Part shown: piece after piece, positions 50,732 through 58,063 of the stretch
Numbering within the stretch: the first letter of the stretch is position 1
Layout of the letters: the number at the start of each line of letters is the position of its first letter
Assembly: GCA_017940255.1 (NCBI GenBank)
Contig: JAGAZB010000010.1
Span: forward strand, 113,234 to 177,233
Direction of reading: 5' to 3'
DNA: 64,000 nucleotides
Source of the DNA: Treponema sp.
GTDB lineage: Bacteria > Spirochaetota > Spirochaetia > Treponematales > Treponemataceae
The notes under the pieces: model-generated
What the model was told of the DNA's origin: nothing
The model's database searches: none
What the model saw: the letters and a program-made list of their open reading frames with translations, nothing else
Program-made: the position numbers and the translations under genes

Positions 50732-50760
50732 TTGCATATATTTACAAAAAGCTGTATATT
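50732..50760 (+). promoter_or_regulatory. promoter of argG
   Basis: TTGCAT (50732-50737), 17-bp spacer, TATATT (50755-50760). Leader of about 27 nt with AAGAGG before ATG. Confidence 0.65.
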
Positions 50761-50793
50761 TTTTGTATATTTATGCAAAAAAAAGAGGTAGAT

Positions 50794-52059
50794 ATGGCAA
50801 AAGATAAAGTAATTCTTGCTTATTCTGGTGGACTTGATACAACAGTTATCATTCCATGGCTTAAAGAAAATTATGATTACGATGTAATTGCGGTTTGTAT
50901 TGATGTTGGTCAGGGGGATGACTGGGATGCAATAAAATCTCGCGCTCTTAAAACTGGCGCTGCTGCATGTTATGTTGTAGACGCTCGTCAGGAATATATT
51001 GAAGAATACATCTGGCCTGCCCTTAAGGCTAATGCAGTTTATGAAGATGAATACCTGCTTGGTACTTCTACTGCTCGTCCTCTTATCGGAAAAATCCTTG
51101 TAGAATATGCACGCCAGGAAAAGGCTGTTGCAATCTGTCACGGTGCTACAGGTAAGGGAAATGACCAGGTTCGTTTTGAATTTGCTATCAAGGCTTTTGC
51201 TCCAGATATTAAGGTAATTGCTGCATGGCGTGATGACAAATGGAACATGGACAGCCGTGAAGCTGAAATTAAGTTCCTTGAAGACCGTGGTCTTGAAGTT
51301 CCAATGAAGAAAGACCAGTCTTATTCTCGTGATGAAAACATCTGGCACCTTAGCCACGAAGGTCTTGAACTTGAAAAGACAGAAAACGAGCCAAACTACA
51401 AACACATGCTCAAAAATACAACTGTTCCAGAGGAAGCTCCAAATGATGGTGAATATGTAACTATCGACTTTGAAAAGGGTATTCCTGTTGGACTCAACGG
51501 CAAGAAGATGAACGCTCTTGACCTCTTGAATGAATTGAACGTAATCGGCGGACGCAACGGTGTTGGTCTTGTAGATATCTGTGAAAACCGCTTTGTTGGT
51601 ATGAAGAGCCGTGGTGTTTACGAAACACCGGGTGGAGCAATTCTTTACTTTGCTCACAGAATGATGGATCACATCTGTCTTGACCGCGAAACTTACCACT
51701 ACAAGCAGCAGGTAAGCCTTCGCATGGCAGAACTTATCTACGAAGGAAAATGGTTTACAACTTTGATGGATTCTTGTATGGCATTTATGGATAAGGCCGA
51801 AGAAACTGTTACTGGTTGGGCAAAGGTTAAGGTAGTGAAGGGTGCAATCAGAGGAGCTGGTTCTGGTTCTAAGTACAGCCTCTACAATGAATCAATTGCT
51901 TCATTCACAACTGGTGAACTTTACAACCATAAAGATGCTCAGGGCTTTATCACTCTTGCAGGTCTTCCATTGAAGGTTCGTGCTATGATGGAGCAGCAGG
52001 TTGGTGAGGGACAGGCAATTGCAGAAAGCAAGAACCTGAAGAAGCGCCCAACAGAATAA
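50794..52059 (+). CDS. argG: argininosuccinate synthase
   Basis: 421 residues. ATP-grasp-like PPi synthetase of arginine synthesis, joining citrulline and aspartate. KVILAYSGGLDTTVIIPWLKENY (P-loop-type SGGLDT), ICHGATGKGNDQVRFEF, SYSRDENIWHLSHEGLELE, IGGRNGVGLVDICENRFVGMKSRGVYETPGG and YKQQVSLRMAELIYEGKW all match. Start 50794 is set by AAGAGG at 7-bp spacing; an upstream ATG at 50773 lies too close to the promoter. Other arg genes are not adjacent. Three consecutive hairpins follow. Confidence 0.95.
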   Translation: MAKDKVILAYSGGLDTTVIIPWLKENYDYDVIAVCIDVGQGDDWDAIKSRALKTGAAACYVVDARQEYIEEYIWPALKANAVYEDEYLLGTSTARPLIGKILVEYARQEKAVAICHGATGKGNDQVRFEFAIKAFAPDIKVIAAWRDDKWNMDSREAEIKFLEDRGLEVPMKKDQSYSRDENIWHLSHEGLELEKTENEPNYKHMLKNTTVPEEAPNDGEYVTIDFEKGIPVGLNGKKMNALDLLNELNVIGGRNGVGLVDICENRFVGMKSRGVYETPGGAILYFAHRMMDHICLDRETYHYKQQVSLRMAELIYEGKWFTTLMDSCMAFMDKAEETVTGWAKVKVVKGAIRGAGSGSKYSLYNESIASFTTGELYNHKDAQGFITLAGLPLKVRAMMEQQVGEGQAIAESKNLKKRPTE

Positions 52060-52061
52060 TA

Positions 52062-52116
52062 ATGTAGGAAATGCTTTGCATTTCCTACATTGTCGAGTTT
52101 TGCTTCGCAAAACTCG
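52062..52116. other. two tandem perfect hairpins after argG
   Basis: ATGTAGGAAATGC/GCATTTCCTACAT with TTT loop (52062-52090) and CGAGTTTTGC/GCAAAACTCG with TTC loop (52094-52116). Neither is followed by a T-tract. Confidence 0.7.
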
Positions 52117-52131
52117 CAGCATCCAGTTATA

Positions 52132-52165
52132 AAAAATCCGGTGTTCAAACACCGGATTTTTTTTT
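52132..52165. terminator. rho-independent terminator between argG and ilvE
   Basis: AAAAATCCGGTG, loop TTCAAA, CACCGGATTTTT then more T. Works in either direction between the convergent genes. Confidence 0.9.
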
Positions 52166-52215
52166 ACCTGCGTCCCACAGTTTTTTGTGGGGCGTTGTTA
52201 GTCTTAAAATGTTCG

Positions 52216-53241
52216 TTAATTAATGGTATAAACCCAGCCCTCTGGAGCAGGGAGGCGGCCCATCTGAATACCGGTCAAAGTATCGTAGATTTCCTTAAGC
52301 TTAGGACCCATTTCCTGTTTTCCTTCGTTGTAGATAATCTGCTTTCCGTGGTCATCAATTTCACCAACTGGGGAAATTACTGCTGCAGTTCCACAAAGTC
52401 CACATTCAACAAAGTCACCAAGTTCATTCTTGTTAATCTTGCGCTCTTCAACTTCCATGTGCAGATATTCTTTTGCAACAACTACAAGTGAACGGCGTGT
52501 AATTGAAGGAAGAATTGAGTCGGATTTTGGAGTTACAAGCTTTCCATCCTTGCTGATGAAGATGATGTTTGCTCCACCTGTTTCTTCAAGATATGTATGA
52601 GTTGCAGGGTCAAGGTACATATTTTCTGCATAACCGCAGTTATGTGCATCAACAATATTGTGCAAAGACATAGCATAATTCAAACCAGCCTTAATATCAC
52701 CAGTTCCGTGAGGTGCTGCACGGTCCAAATCAGAAAGGCGAACTTTTATTGGTTTTACACCGCCTTTGAAATAAGGTCCAACAGGAGTTACAAGAATTCT
52801 GAACTGATATTCTTCTGCTGGCTTTACTCCGATTACAGAGCTTGAACCGAACATATAAGGACGGATGTAAAGAGTAGCTCCGCTTCCATAAGGTGGAACC
52901 CAGTCTTTGTTTGCTTCAATTGTCATAAGAACTGCTTCAATAAAGCGGTCTTTTGGGAATACAGGCATTTCAAGACGCTTGCAAGAATTTTCCATACGTT
53001 CTGCGTTAAGATCAGGACGGAATGTTACAATGTCGCCATGCTCTGTTGTATAAGCCTTAAGGCCTTCAAAACAAGTCTGGGCATATTGAAGAACACCAGC
53101 ACACTCGTTGATTTTTACAGTATGGTCAGAAGTAAGTTTACCTTCATCCCATTCTCCGTTTTTCCAGTTTGCTACATAACTTTTAGAAGTTTCCATGTAG
53201 CCGAAAGGCAGATTGCCCCAGTCTAAGTTTTTTGTTCCCAT
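52216..53241 (-). CDS. ilvE: branched-chain amino acid aminotransferase
   Basis: 341 residues, class IV PLP aminotransferase of the long (eukaryotic-like BCAT) form. FGYMETSKSYVANWKNGEW, LQYAQTCFEGLKAYTTEHGDIVTFRPDLNAERM, GATLYIRPYMFGSS, RAAPHGTGDIKAGLNYAMSLHNIV with the catalytic Lys, YLEETGGANIIFISKDGKLVTPKSDSILPSITRRSL and CGTAAVISPVGEI. It transaminates Leu, Ile and Val. GAGG lies 6 bp before ATG; a GCAGAA/TTCTGC hairpin (53253-53270) is in the leader just upstream. Its promoter interlocks with that of the divergent RibF-like gene. Confidence 0.94.
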   Translation of the reverse strand: MGTKNLDWGNLPFGYMETSKSYVANWKNGEWDEGKLTSDHTVKINECAGVLQYAQTCFEGLKAYTTEHGDIVTFRPDLNAERMENSCKRLEMPVFPKDRFIEAVLMTIEANKDWVPPYGSGATLYIRPYMFGSSSVIGVKPAEEYQFRILVTPVGPYFKGGVKPIKVRLSDLDRAAPHGTGDIKAGLNYAMSLHNIVDAHNCGYAENMYLDPATHTYLEETGGANIIFISKDGKLVTPKSDSILPSITRRSLVVVAKEYLHMEVEERKINKNELGDFVECGLCGTAAVISPVGEIDDHGKQIIYNEGKQEMGPKLKEIYDTLTGIQMGRLPAPEGWVYTIN

Positions 53242-53295
53242 TTTAGCCTCGGTGCAGAACTTTAATTCTGCTTAATTATTTTAATATTACTAAAT

Positions 53296-53324
53296 ATTCT
53301 ACTCCTTATTTGTAATTTATGCAA
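53296..53324 (-). promoter_or_regulatory. promoter of ilvE
   Basis: Minus strand TTGCAT (53324-53319), 17-bp spacer, TAGAAT (53301-53296). The -35 lies inside the spacer of the opposite promoter at 53310-53338. Confidence 0.55.
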
Positions 53325-53338
53325 CTGCGGTATATAAT
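53310..53338 (+). promoter_or_regulatory. promoter of the RibF-like gene, leaderless type
   Basis: TTGTAA (53310-53315), 17-bp spacer, TATAAT (53333-53338). The A of the ATG at 53345 is the seventh base after the -10, i.e. the expected +1. Confidence 0.7.
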
Positions 53339-53344
53339 AGTCTT

Positions 53345-54109
53345 ATGCAAATCTTTAAGTGGAATGAAATTTTACAATCTCTTGCAACCGGTTCTGAAAT
53401 CCCTTTTTTTGAAAAAGGTTGCGGAATCTCTGTTGGCAGCTTTGACGGTCTTCATTTGGGGCACAGAAAACTTTTGTCTGCTTTGGTAGAAAAGTGCCGG
53501 GAACGTTCTCTTCTTCCTGGTGTAATTTCATTTTCACGTCCGCTTCCAAGCATAAAACACAGTGGAGATTACCTTGGAGATCTTTCTACACTTTCCCAGC
53601 GCCTGGAACTTTTTGAAAAGCTTGGCTTGTCTTTTGCAATTATTGTAGATTTTGACGATTCTTTTGCCAGCATGATGGGGGCCGATTTTCTGAACATTCT
53701 TTTGAACGTTTGCAATATGTCTTTACTTGCAGAGGGCATAGACTTCCGCTGTGGTTTTAAAGGCGCAACCGATACTCAGGCAATTCGTTATTGGGCCGAA
53801 CAGAATAAGGTTTTTTCTACTTTTCTGGACCCGGTTTATTATCATGAAGGAAGTGATGAAGAAGAAAGAATCAGTTCGTCATATATAAGAAATATGATTC
53901 AAAAGGGATTTTTTACAACTGCTGAAGAATTACTTGAGCGTCCTTATGAATTAGACATAGAAACATTTAGAAAAGAGGGTGCTATTACTCAGATTCTGCC
54001 ACCTGATGGAATTTATCATACAAAATCAGAGAGTGGAGAAAGCGTGCGTCTTATAATTGAAGAAAGAAAAATTAAAAGCCTTCCTGAATGTAAGAGAATT
54101 CTTTTTTAA
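53345..54109 (+). CDS. FAD synthetase-like protein (RibF N-terminal domain only)
   Basis: 254 residues. Nucleotidyltransferase fold of RibF: ISVGSFDGLHLGHRKLLSALVEKC (GxFDGxHxGH), VISFSRPLPSIK, LLAEGIDFRCGFKGATDT and RISSSYIRNMIQKGFFTTAEELLERPYEL. The riboflavin kinase domain, which would follow to about residue 310, is missing; after PYEL the chain is short. It may therefore only adenylylate FMN to FAD, or act on a related substrate. The family GFDVGF/G-F-GH motif is altered (RCGFKGATD). Start at 53345 is set by the promoter; no Shine-Dalgarno. It overlaps the convergent EAL gene by 4 bp. Confidence 0.78.
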   Translation: MQIFKWNEILQSLATGSEIPFFEKGCGISVGSFDGLHLGHRKLLSALVEKCRERSLLPGVISFSRPLPSIKHSGDYLGDLSTLSQRLELFEKLGLSFAIIVDFDDSFASMMGADFLNILLNVCNMSLLAEGIDFRCGFKGATDTQAIRYWAEQNKVFSTFLDPVYYHEGSDEEERISSSYIRNMIQKGFFTTAEELLERPYELDIETFRKEGAITQILPPDGIYHTKSESGESVRLIIEERKIKSLPECKRILF

Positions 54110-55761
54110 GAGTGTGTCTGGCAAAGCAGTTCTGCATCTGCAAAAGACATTGGTTTTCCCCAGATAAAGCCCTGAATAAAATCGCATTTATGCTCTTTCA
54201 GGATATTTAGCTGGTCTTCGTTTTCTACACCTTCAGAAATTACTTCGCAGTTCATGATGTGCCCCATATAAATTACAGAGTCTACCATATCACGCATGGT
54301 CTGGCTGCTTTCTATATCATCAATAAGGCTTTTATCAATTTTAAGAAGGTTTACCGGCAGCTTCATGAGCTGAGCAATAGAAGTGTAGCCTGTTCCAAAA
54401 TCATCAAGGGCGATTTGAACACCAGATTCTTTAAGTTTAAGGATATTTTCAATAGTTGTTTCCATTGATTCTGAAATGGAATATTCAGTAATTTCAATTT
54501 CCAGATTTTTTGCAGGAAAGTGAGTTTCTTCAATCATCTGCTGAATTTTTTCTGCGAATTTTTCACTTCCGATATTTTTTGCGGAAACGTTTATAGAAAT
54601 TGTTATGTCTTTTCCGCTTGCATCAAGAATTGTTCTGAATTCATTCATTGCATGACGAAGTACATAATCATCTATTTTCATAATCAGATTTGATTTTTCG
54701 GCAGCAGGAATAAACTGAGCCGGGCTGACAACACTTCCATCTGCTTTCCTGCAGCGGATAAGAGTTTCAAATCCTCTTAATTCCTTATCTTTTGCGGTAA
54801 ACTGGGGCTGATAAACAAGGTAAAAATAGTTATTTGCAAGTGCTTCTTTTATAAGCATTTCGTTTTCTTTCTGCTCTTGTTCTTCTTTTTCCAGGTCTTC
54901 ATCGTAAACAAAAATACGTTTTTCGCTTGAATGCTGGGCTTCGCTAAGTGCAAGTTCTGCGGCCCTAAGAATAGTTGAAGCAGAACGTCTTATGTTAGCA
55001 GAAGTTCTTGTGTAGGCAATGCCAGCGTTCAGGGCAACGGTGCAGTTCTTTTCGATATTAGTTAATTCTTCCGGCGGAATTGCCATTATTTCAGATTTAA
55101 TTACACCTTTTAATCTTGCTTCTGGATCTGATTTATCACTTAAGATGAGAGCAAACATTCCGCCGTTAAGTTTAAAAATCAGCTCGTTTTTATCGATTAT
55201 GTTCGAAAGTTTTGCGGCAATATCTTTAAGAATAAAGTCTCCGGCGTGAATACCATATTCTTCATTAATCTGTTTAAAGTCTTCAATTTCAACACAAACA
55301 AGGGCAAAATCTTTTTTAGAAAGAATCATGTCTGTTGTCATCTGTGTATAAAGTCTTCTGTTTCCCAATCCGGTTATAAAGTCTGTAATGCTGTTTCTGG
55401 TACTTCTTTTATAGAAAAAGTAAATAATCAGAATAGAAACAAAGGAAATGAACATATTTACAATTCCCGGAATTGACTGCAGGGAACGTGTTCTTGCCAT
55501 AAGAATGAGGTTATGAGCAAAGGAAATGGTCATGAGTGTAAATGAAACTTTTGACCCCAGACGGTAATCAATAAAAACCATCAAAATATAAAAAAGTGAT
55601 GATAAAGCAGAAATACAGCCTTGAATTGATGTTGCTGGTAAAGAGAATTCTCCAATTGTGAATTGTTTACTTTGTCCTAGAATGCGTAATAAAATAAAAT
55701 TAACAATTATAAAAAAAACGCATGGAAGGAGAAGAAACTTTCTATGCCTGCTATTCTTCAA
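54106..55761 (-). CDS. EAL phosphodiesterase with degenerate GGDEF and membrane sensor (copy 1)
   Basis: 551 residues. About five membrane helices (residues 8-120), then a GGDEF domain whose signature is NGGMFAL (not GGDEF), so it should lack cyclase activity, and an EAL domain with the catalytic set: LRGFETLIRCR (ETL for EAL), SINVSAKNI, LEIEITEYS, ALDDFGTGYTS, KIDKSLIDDI and SEGVENEDQ. It should degrade c-di-GMP in the cytoplasm, controlled by the membrane part. It is a close paralogue of the adjacent upstream gene, whose end it overlaps by 11 bp; probably co-translated. Confidence 0.88.
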   Translation of the reverse strand: MKNSRHRKFLLLPCVFFIIVNFILLRILGQSKQFTIGEFSLPATSIQGCISALSSLFYILMVFIDYRLGSKVSFTLMTISFAHNLILMARTRSLQSIPGIVNMFISFVSILIIYFFYKRSTRNSITDFITGLGNRRLYTQMTTDMILSKKDFALVCVEIEDFKQINEEYGIHAGDFILKDIAAKLSNIIDKNELIFKLNGGMFALILSDKSDPEARLKGVIKSEIMAIPPEELTNIEKNCTVALNAGIAYTRTSANIRRSASTILRAAELALSEAQHSSEKRIFVYDEDLEKEEQEQKENEMLIKEALANNYFYLVYQPQFTAKDKELRGFETLIRCRKADGSVVSPAQFIPAAEKSNLIMKIDDYVLRHAMNEFRTILDASGKDITISINVSAKNIGSEKFAEKIQQMIEETHFPAKNLEIEITEYSISESMETTIENILKLKESGVQIALDDFGTGYTSIAQLMKLPVNLLKIDKSLIDDIESSQTMRDMVDSVIYMGHIMNCEVISEGVENEDQLNILKEHKCDFIQGFIWGKPMSFADAELLCQTHS

Positions 55762-57415
55762 TTATTACCTCTGCTTCTGCTATACTTTGTGGTTTTCCCC
55801 ATATATAGCCCTGTATGAAATCACATTTGTGTTCTTTCAGTAAATCTATCTGGCTTTCGTTTTCTACGCCTTCAGAAATTACTTCGCAATTCATAATGTG
55901 ACCCATGTAAATTACAGAGTCTATAAGGTCTCTCATGTTCTGGTTTGATTCAATATCGTCAATTAATGATTTATCAATTTTAAGAAGATTAATCGGAAGC
56001 TTCATGAGCTGGGCAATAGAAGTGTAGCCTGTTCCAAAATCATCTAAGGCAATTTGTATGCCCAGTTCCCTGAGTGCTTTAATATTTTCTATAGTTGTGT
56101 TTCGTGATTCTGCAAAGGAATATTCTGTAATTTCAAGCTCAAGATTTTCTGGAGGGAATTGTGTTTCTTCAATAATCTTTTTAACTCTTGCAGCAAAATC
56201 TTTACTTCCAATATTTTTGGCAGAAATATTAACTGCAATGGTTAATTCTTTTTCTGATTTATCAAGAAGCGGCTTAAATTCCTTCATTGCATTTCTAAGA
56301 ACAAAGTCGTCTATTTTTAGGATTAAGTTTGATTTTTCGGCAACAGGAATAAAAACTCCCGGTATTACAATGCTTCCGTCTGGTTTTCTGCAGCGGATAA
56401 GTGTTTCAAATCCGCGGAGTTTGTGCTCTTTTGAAGTGTACTGAGGTTGATAAGTAAGATAGAAGTAATTGTTTTCCAGAGCTTCTTTTACTAAAAACTC
56501 TGCAGCCCTCTGTTTTACTTCAGAATTATCCATGTTTTCGTCAAAAATACATAACTTTTTATTTCCCATGTTTCTTGCAGTAGAAAGAGCTGTTTCTGCA
56601 TCATGTAAAATTGATGAAGCATCTTTTGTAGAATTATAAGGAGGATGAGAATAAACAATTCCTGCTATTAAAGACAGAGTACAGTTAATTTCGATGTCGT
56701 CGTTTTCATCAGATTTATGAGGAATTGAAACGGTTGAAGGCGAAATTACGGCTTTTAGTCTTTCTTCAGGAGATTCTCCCGGTTCAAAAAGAATTGCAAA
56801 AGTAGAACCCGTGATTCTAAATAAGATATCGTTTTTATTAAGAATGCTGTGGAGTTTTTCTGCTGTTATTTTTAAGAGATAATCTCCGGTTTGAATTCCA
56901 TAAACATCATTAATATGCTTATAATCTTCAATTTCTATACATGCAAGGGTAAAAGACTTTTTTTCAGAAACCTTTCTATTGATTTCCTGAACATAACTTC
57001 GGCGGTTGTGCTGACCTGTAATAAAGTCTGTAAGATTACTGATTGAAAGCTTTTTATAAAAGGAATAAATGGTGACTAGGGTAATACAAGAAACTGTGTT
57101 TGTTATAATTCCCGGAAGAGCACCAATTGAATGGCTGAGTATAATAGAAATAATAATACTGATAAATGAAATTGCGGTAAGAGATAGCGAAACAATAATG
57201 CCTTTTTTGTAATCTGTGAATACGAGAAGTACATAAATCAGGGCATTAATTCCAGAAATGATGCCGCTTATTGCGGATCTTGTTATTCTCAGAGTTCCCA
57301 GCTGATAGGTCTGGCTGCCAGAGCTTCCTGTGCTATAGCGTAAAAGATAAATACAGATGATGCTTAGACAGGTTAAAAAAAAGAAAAGTAGATTCTTTTT
57401 TGTTATGTATTTCAC
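55751..57415 (-). CDS. EAL phosphodiesterase with degenerate GGDEF and membrane sensor (copy 2)
   Basis: 554 residues, same layout as copy 1. The GGDEF signature reads TGSTFAI, more degraded than copy 1. EAL residues are retained: LRGFETLIRCRKPDG, VNISAKNIG, LELEITEYS, ALDDFGTGYTSIAQLMKLP, KIDKSLIDDIES and ISEGVENESQ. The membrane domains of the two copies share only general pattern (about five helices), so they may sense different signals or dimerise. First gene of the pair; the start has AAGGAAT upstream. The EAL regions appear more alike than the N-termini, so the pair comes from duplication followed by divergence of the sensor. Confidence 0.88.
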   Translation of the reverse strand: MKYITKKNLLFFFLTCLSIICIYLLRYSTGSSGSQTYQLGTLRITRSAISGIISGINALIYVLLVFTDYKKGIIVSLSLTAISFISIIISIILSHSIGALPGIITNTVSCITLVTIYSFYKKLSISNLTDFITGQHNRRSYVQEINRKVSEKKSFTLACIEIEDYKHINDVYGIQTGDYLLKITAEKLHSILNKNDILFRITGSTFAILFEPGESPEERLKAVISPSTVSIPHKSDENDDIEINCTLSLIAGIVYSHPPYNSTKDASSILHDAETALSTARNMGNKKLCIFDENMDNSEVKQRAAEFLVKEALENNYFYLTYQPQYTSKEHKLRGFETLIRCRKPDGSIVIPGVFIPVAEKSNLILKIDDFVLRNAMKEFKPLLDKSEKELTIAVNISAKNIGSKDFAARVKKIIEETQFPPENLELEITEYSFAESRNTTIENIKALRELGIQIALDDFGTGYTSIAQLMKLPINLLKIDKSLIDDIESNQNMRDLIDSVIYMGHIMNCEVISEGVENESQIDLLKEHKCDFIQGYIWGKPQSIAEAEVIIEE

Positions 57416-57560
57416 TATTAATTCCTTATTATCCTTATATTTTACTTTAATAATTAGGAATTGTAAATCATAATAGGTGAATTTTCTTAGTTTTGGGGGA
57501 AATGGACTGCCGGCCTTGTGTGTGGGCTGCGGGGGGGAATGTGTTGTGGTTTATCGAGAC

Positions 57561-57589
57561 TTGATTAAAATCCTCTTAAATTATATTAT
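57561..57589 (+). promoter_or_regulatory. promoter of rpsO
   Basis: TTGATT (57561-57566), 17-bp spacer, TATTAT (57584-57589). Leader of about 105 nt to ATG, long compared with other genes here, and a place for S15 autoregulation. The upstream 57416-57560 has G-rich stretches without a gene. Confidence 0.6.
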
Positions 57590-57700
57590 GTATCAATTCT
57601 GTTAATACGGATTATTTTGTGATTTGTTTCCAGAAACCCGGAGACCGACCTGCAAGTTTTTCCGCCTATACAGAAAAATAATTTTTTAAGGGGTTCCAAT

Positions 57701-57970
57701 ATGGCACTTACAAAAGAAGCTACTTCAGCTACAGTAAAGAAGTATGGCGCAAAAGAAACTGATACAGGTAATGTAAAGGTTCAGATTGCTCTTATGACAC
57801 AGCGTGTTCAGCAGCTTACAGAACACAACAAGCAGTTCCCAAAGGACGCTAATGCTAAACGTGCTCTTCTTAAGGTTGTAGGACAGCGCCGCAAGATGCT
57901 TCGCTACTTTGAACGCACAGACCTCGAAGGTTACCGTGCATTCATCAAAGAACTCGGACTTCGTAAGTAG
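57701..57970 (+). CDS. rpsO: 30S ribosomal protein S15
   Basis: 89 residues, the exact family size. MALTKEATSATVKKYGAKETDTGNVKVQIALMTQRVQQLTEHNKQFPKDANAKRALLKVVGQRRKMLRYFERTDLEGYRAFIKELGLRK-type sequence with TGNVKVQIA, LTEH, and RRKMLRYFERTD. It binds 16S rRNA in the central domain. AAGGGG is 7 bp before ATG. The long leader may mediate feedback by S15. It is alone here rather than next to pnp. Repeat R8 begins 6 bp after the stop. Confidence 0.96.
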   Translation: MALTKEATSATVKKYGAKETDTGNVKVQIALMTQRVQQLTEHNKQFPKDANAKRALLKVVGQRRKMLRYFERTDLEGYRAFIKELGLRK

Positions 57971-57976
57971 TTCAAG

Positions 57977-58001
57977 GGTGGTTGAGCTTGTCGAAACCAC
58001 C
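57977..58001 (+). repeat. GAGCTTGTCGA palindromic repeat, copy R8
   Basis: Arms GGTGGTT / AACCACC around GAGCTTGTCGA, identical to R2, 23 kb away. Lies between the rpsO stop and its terminator. Confidence 0.9.
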
Positions 58002-58005
58002 TGTA

Positions 58006-58040
58006 AAAAATCCTGCCGGTTAGCCGAGCAGGATTTTTTT
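58006..58040. terminator. rho-independent terminator after rpsO
   Basis: AAAAATCCTGC ... GCAGGATTTTT with an 11-nt loop, then T. It also serves the convergent aldo/keto reductase gene. Confidence 0.9.
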
Positions 58041-58063
58041 TGATGTTTTTTATTTTGTCTGGC

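Noticed and set aside
50704..51699. 331-codon minus-strand frame opposite argG
   Set aside because: argG is unmistakable on the plus strand; the antisense frame has Cys/Phe/Ser-rich composition typical of a shadow.
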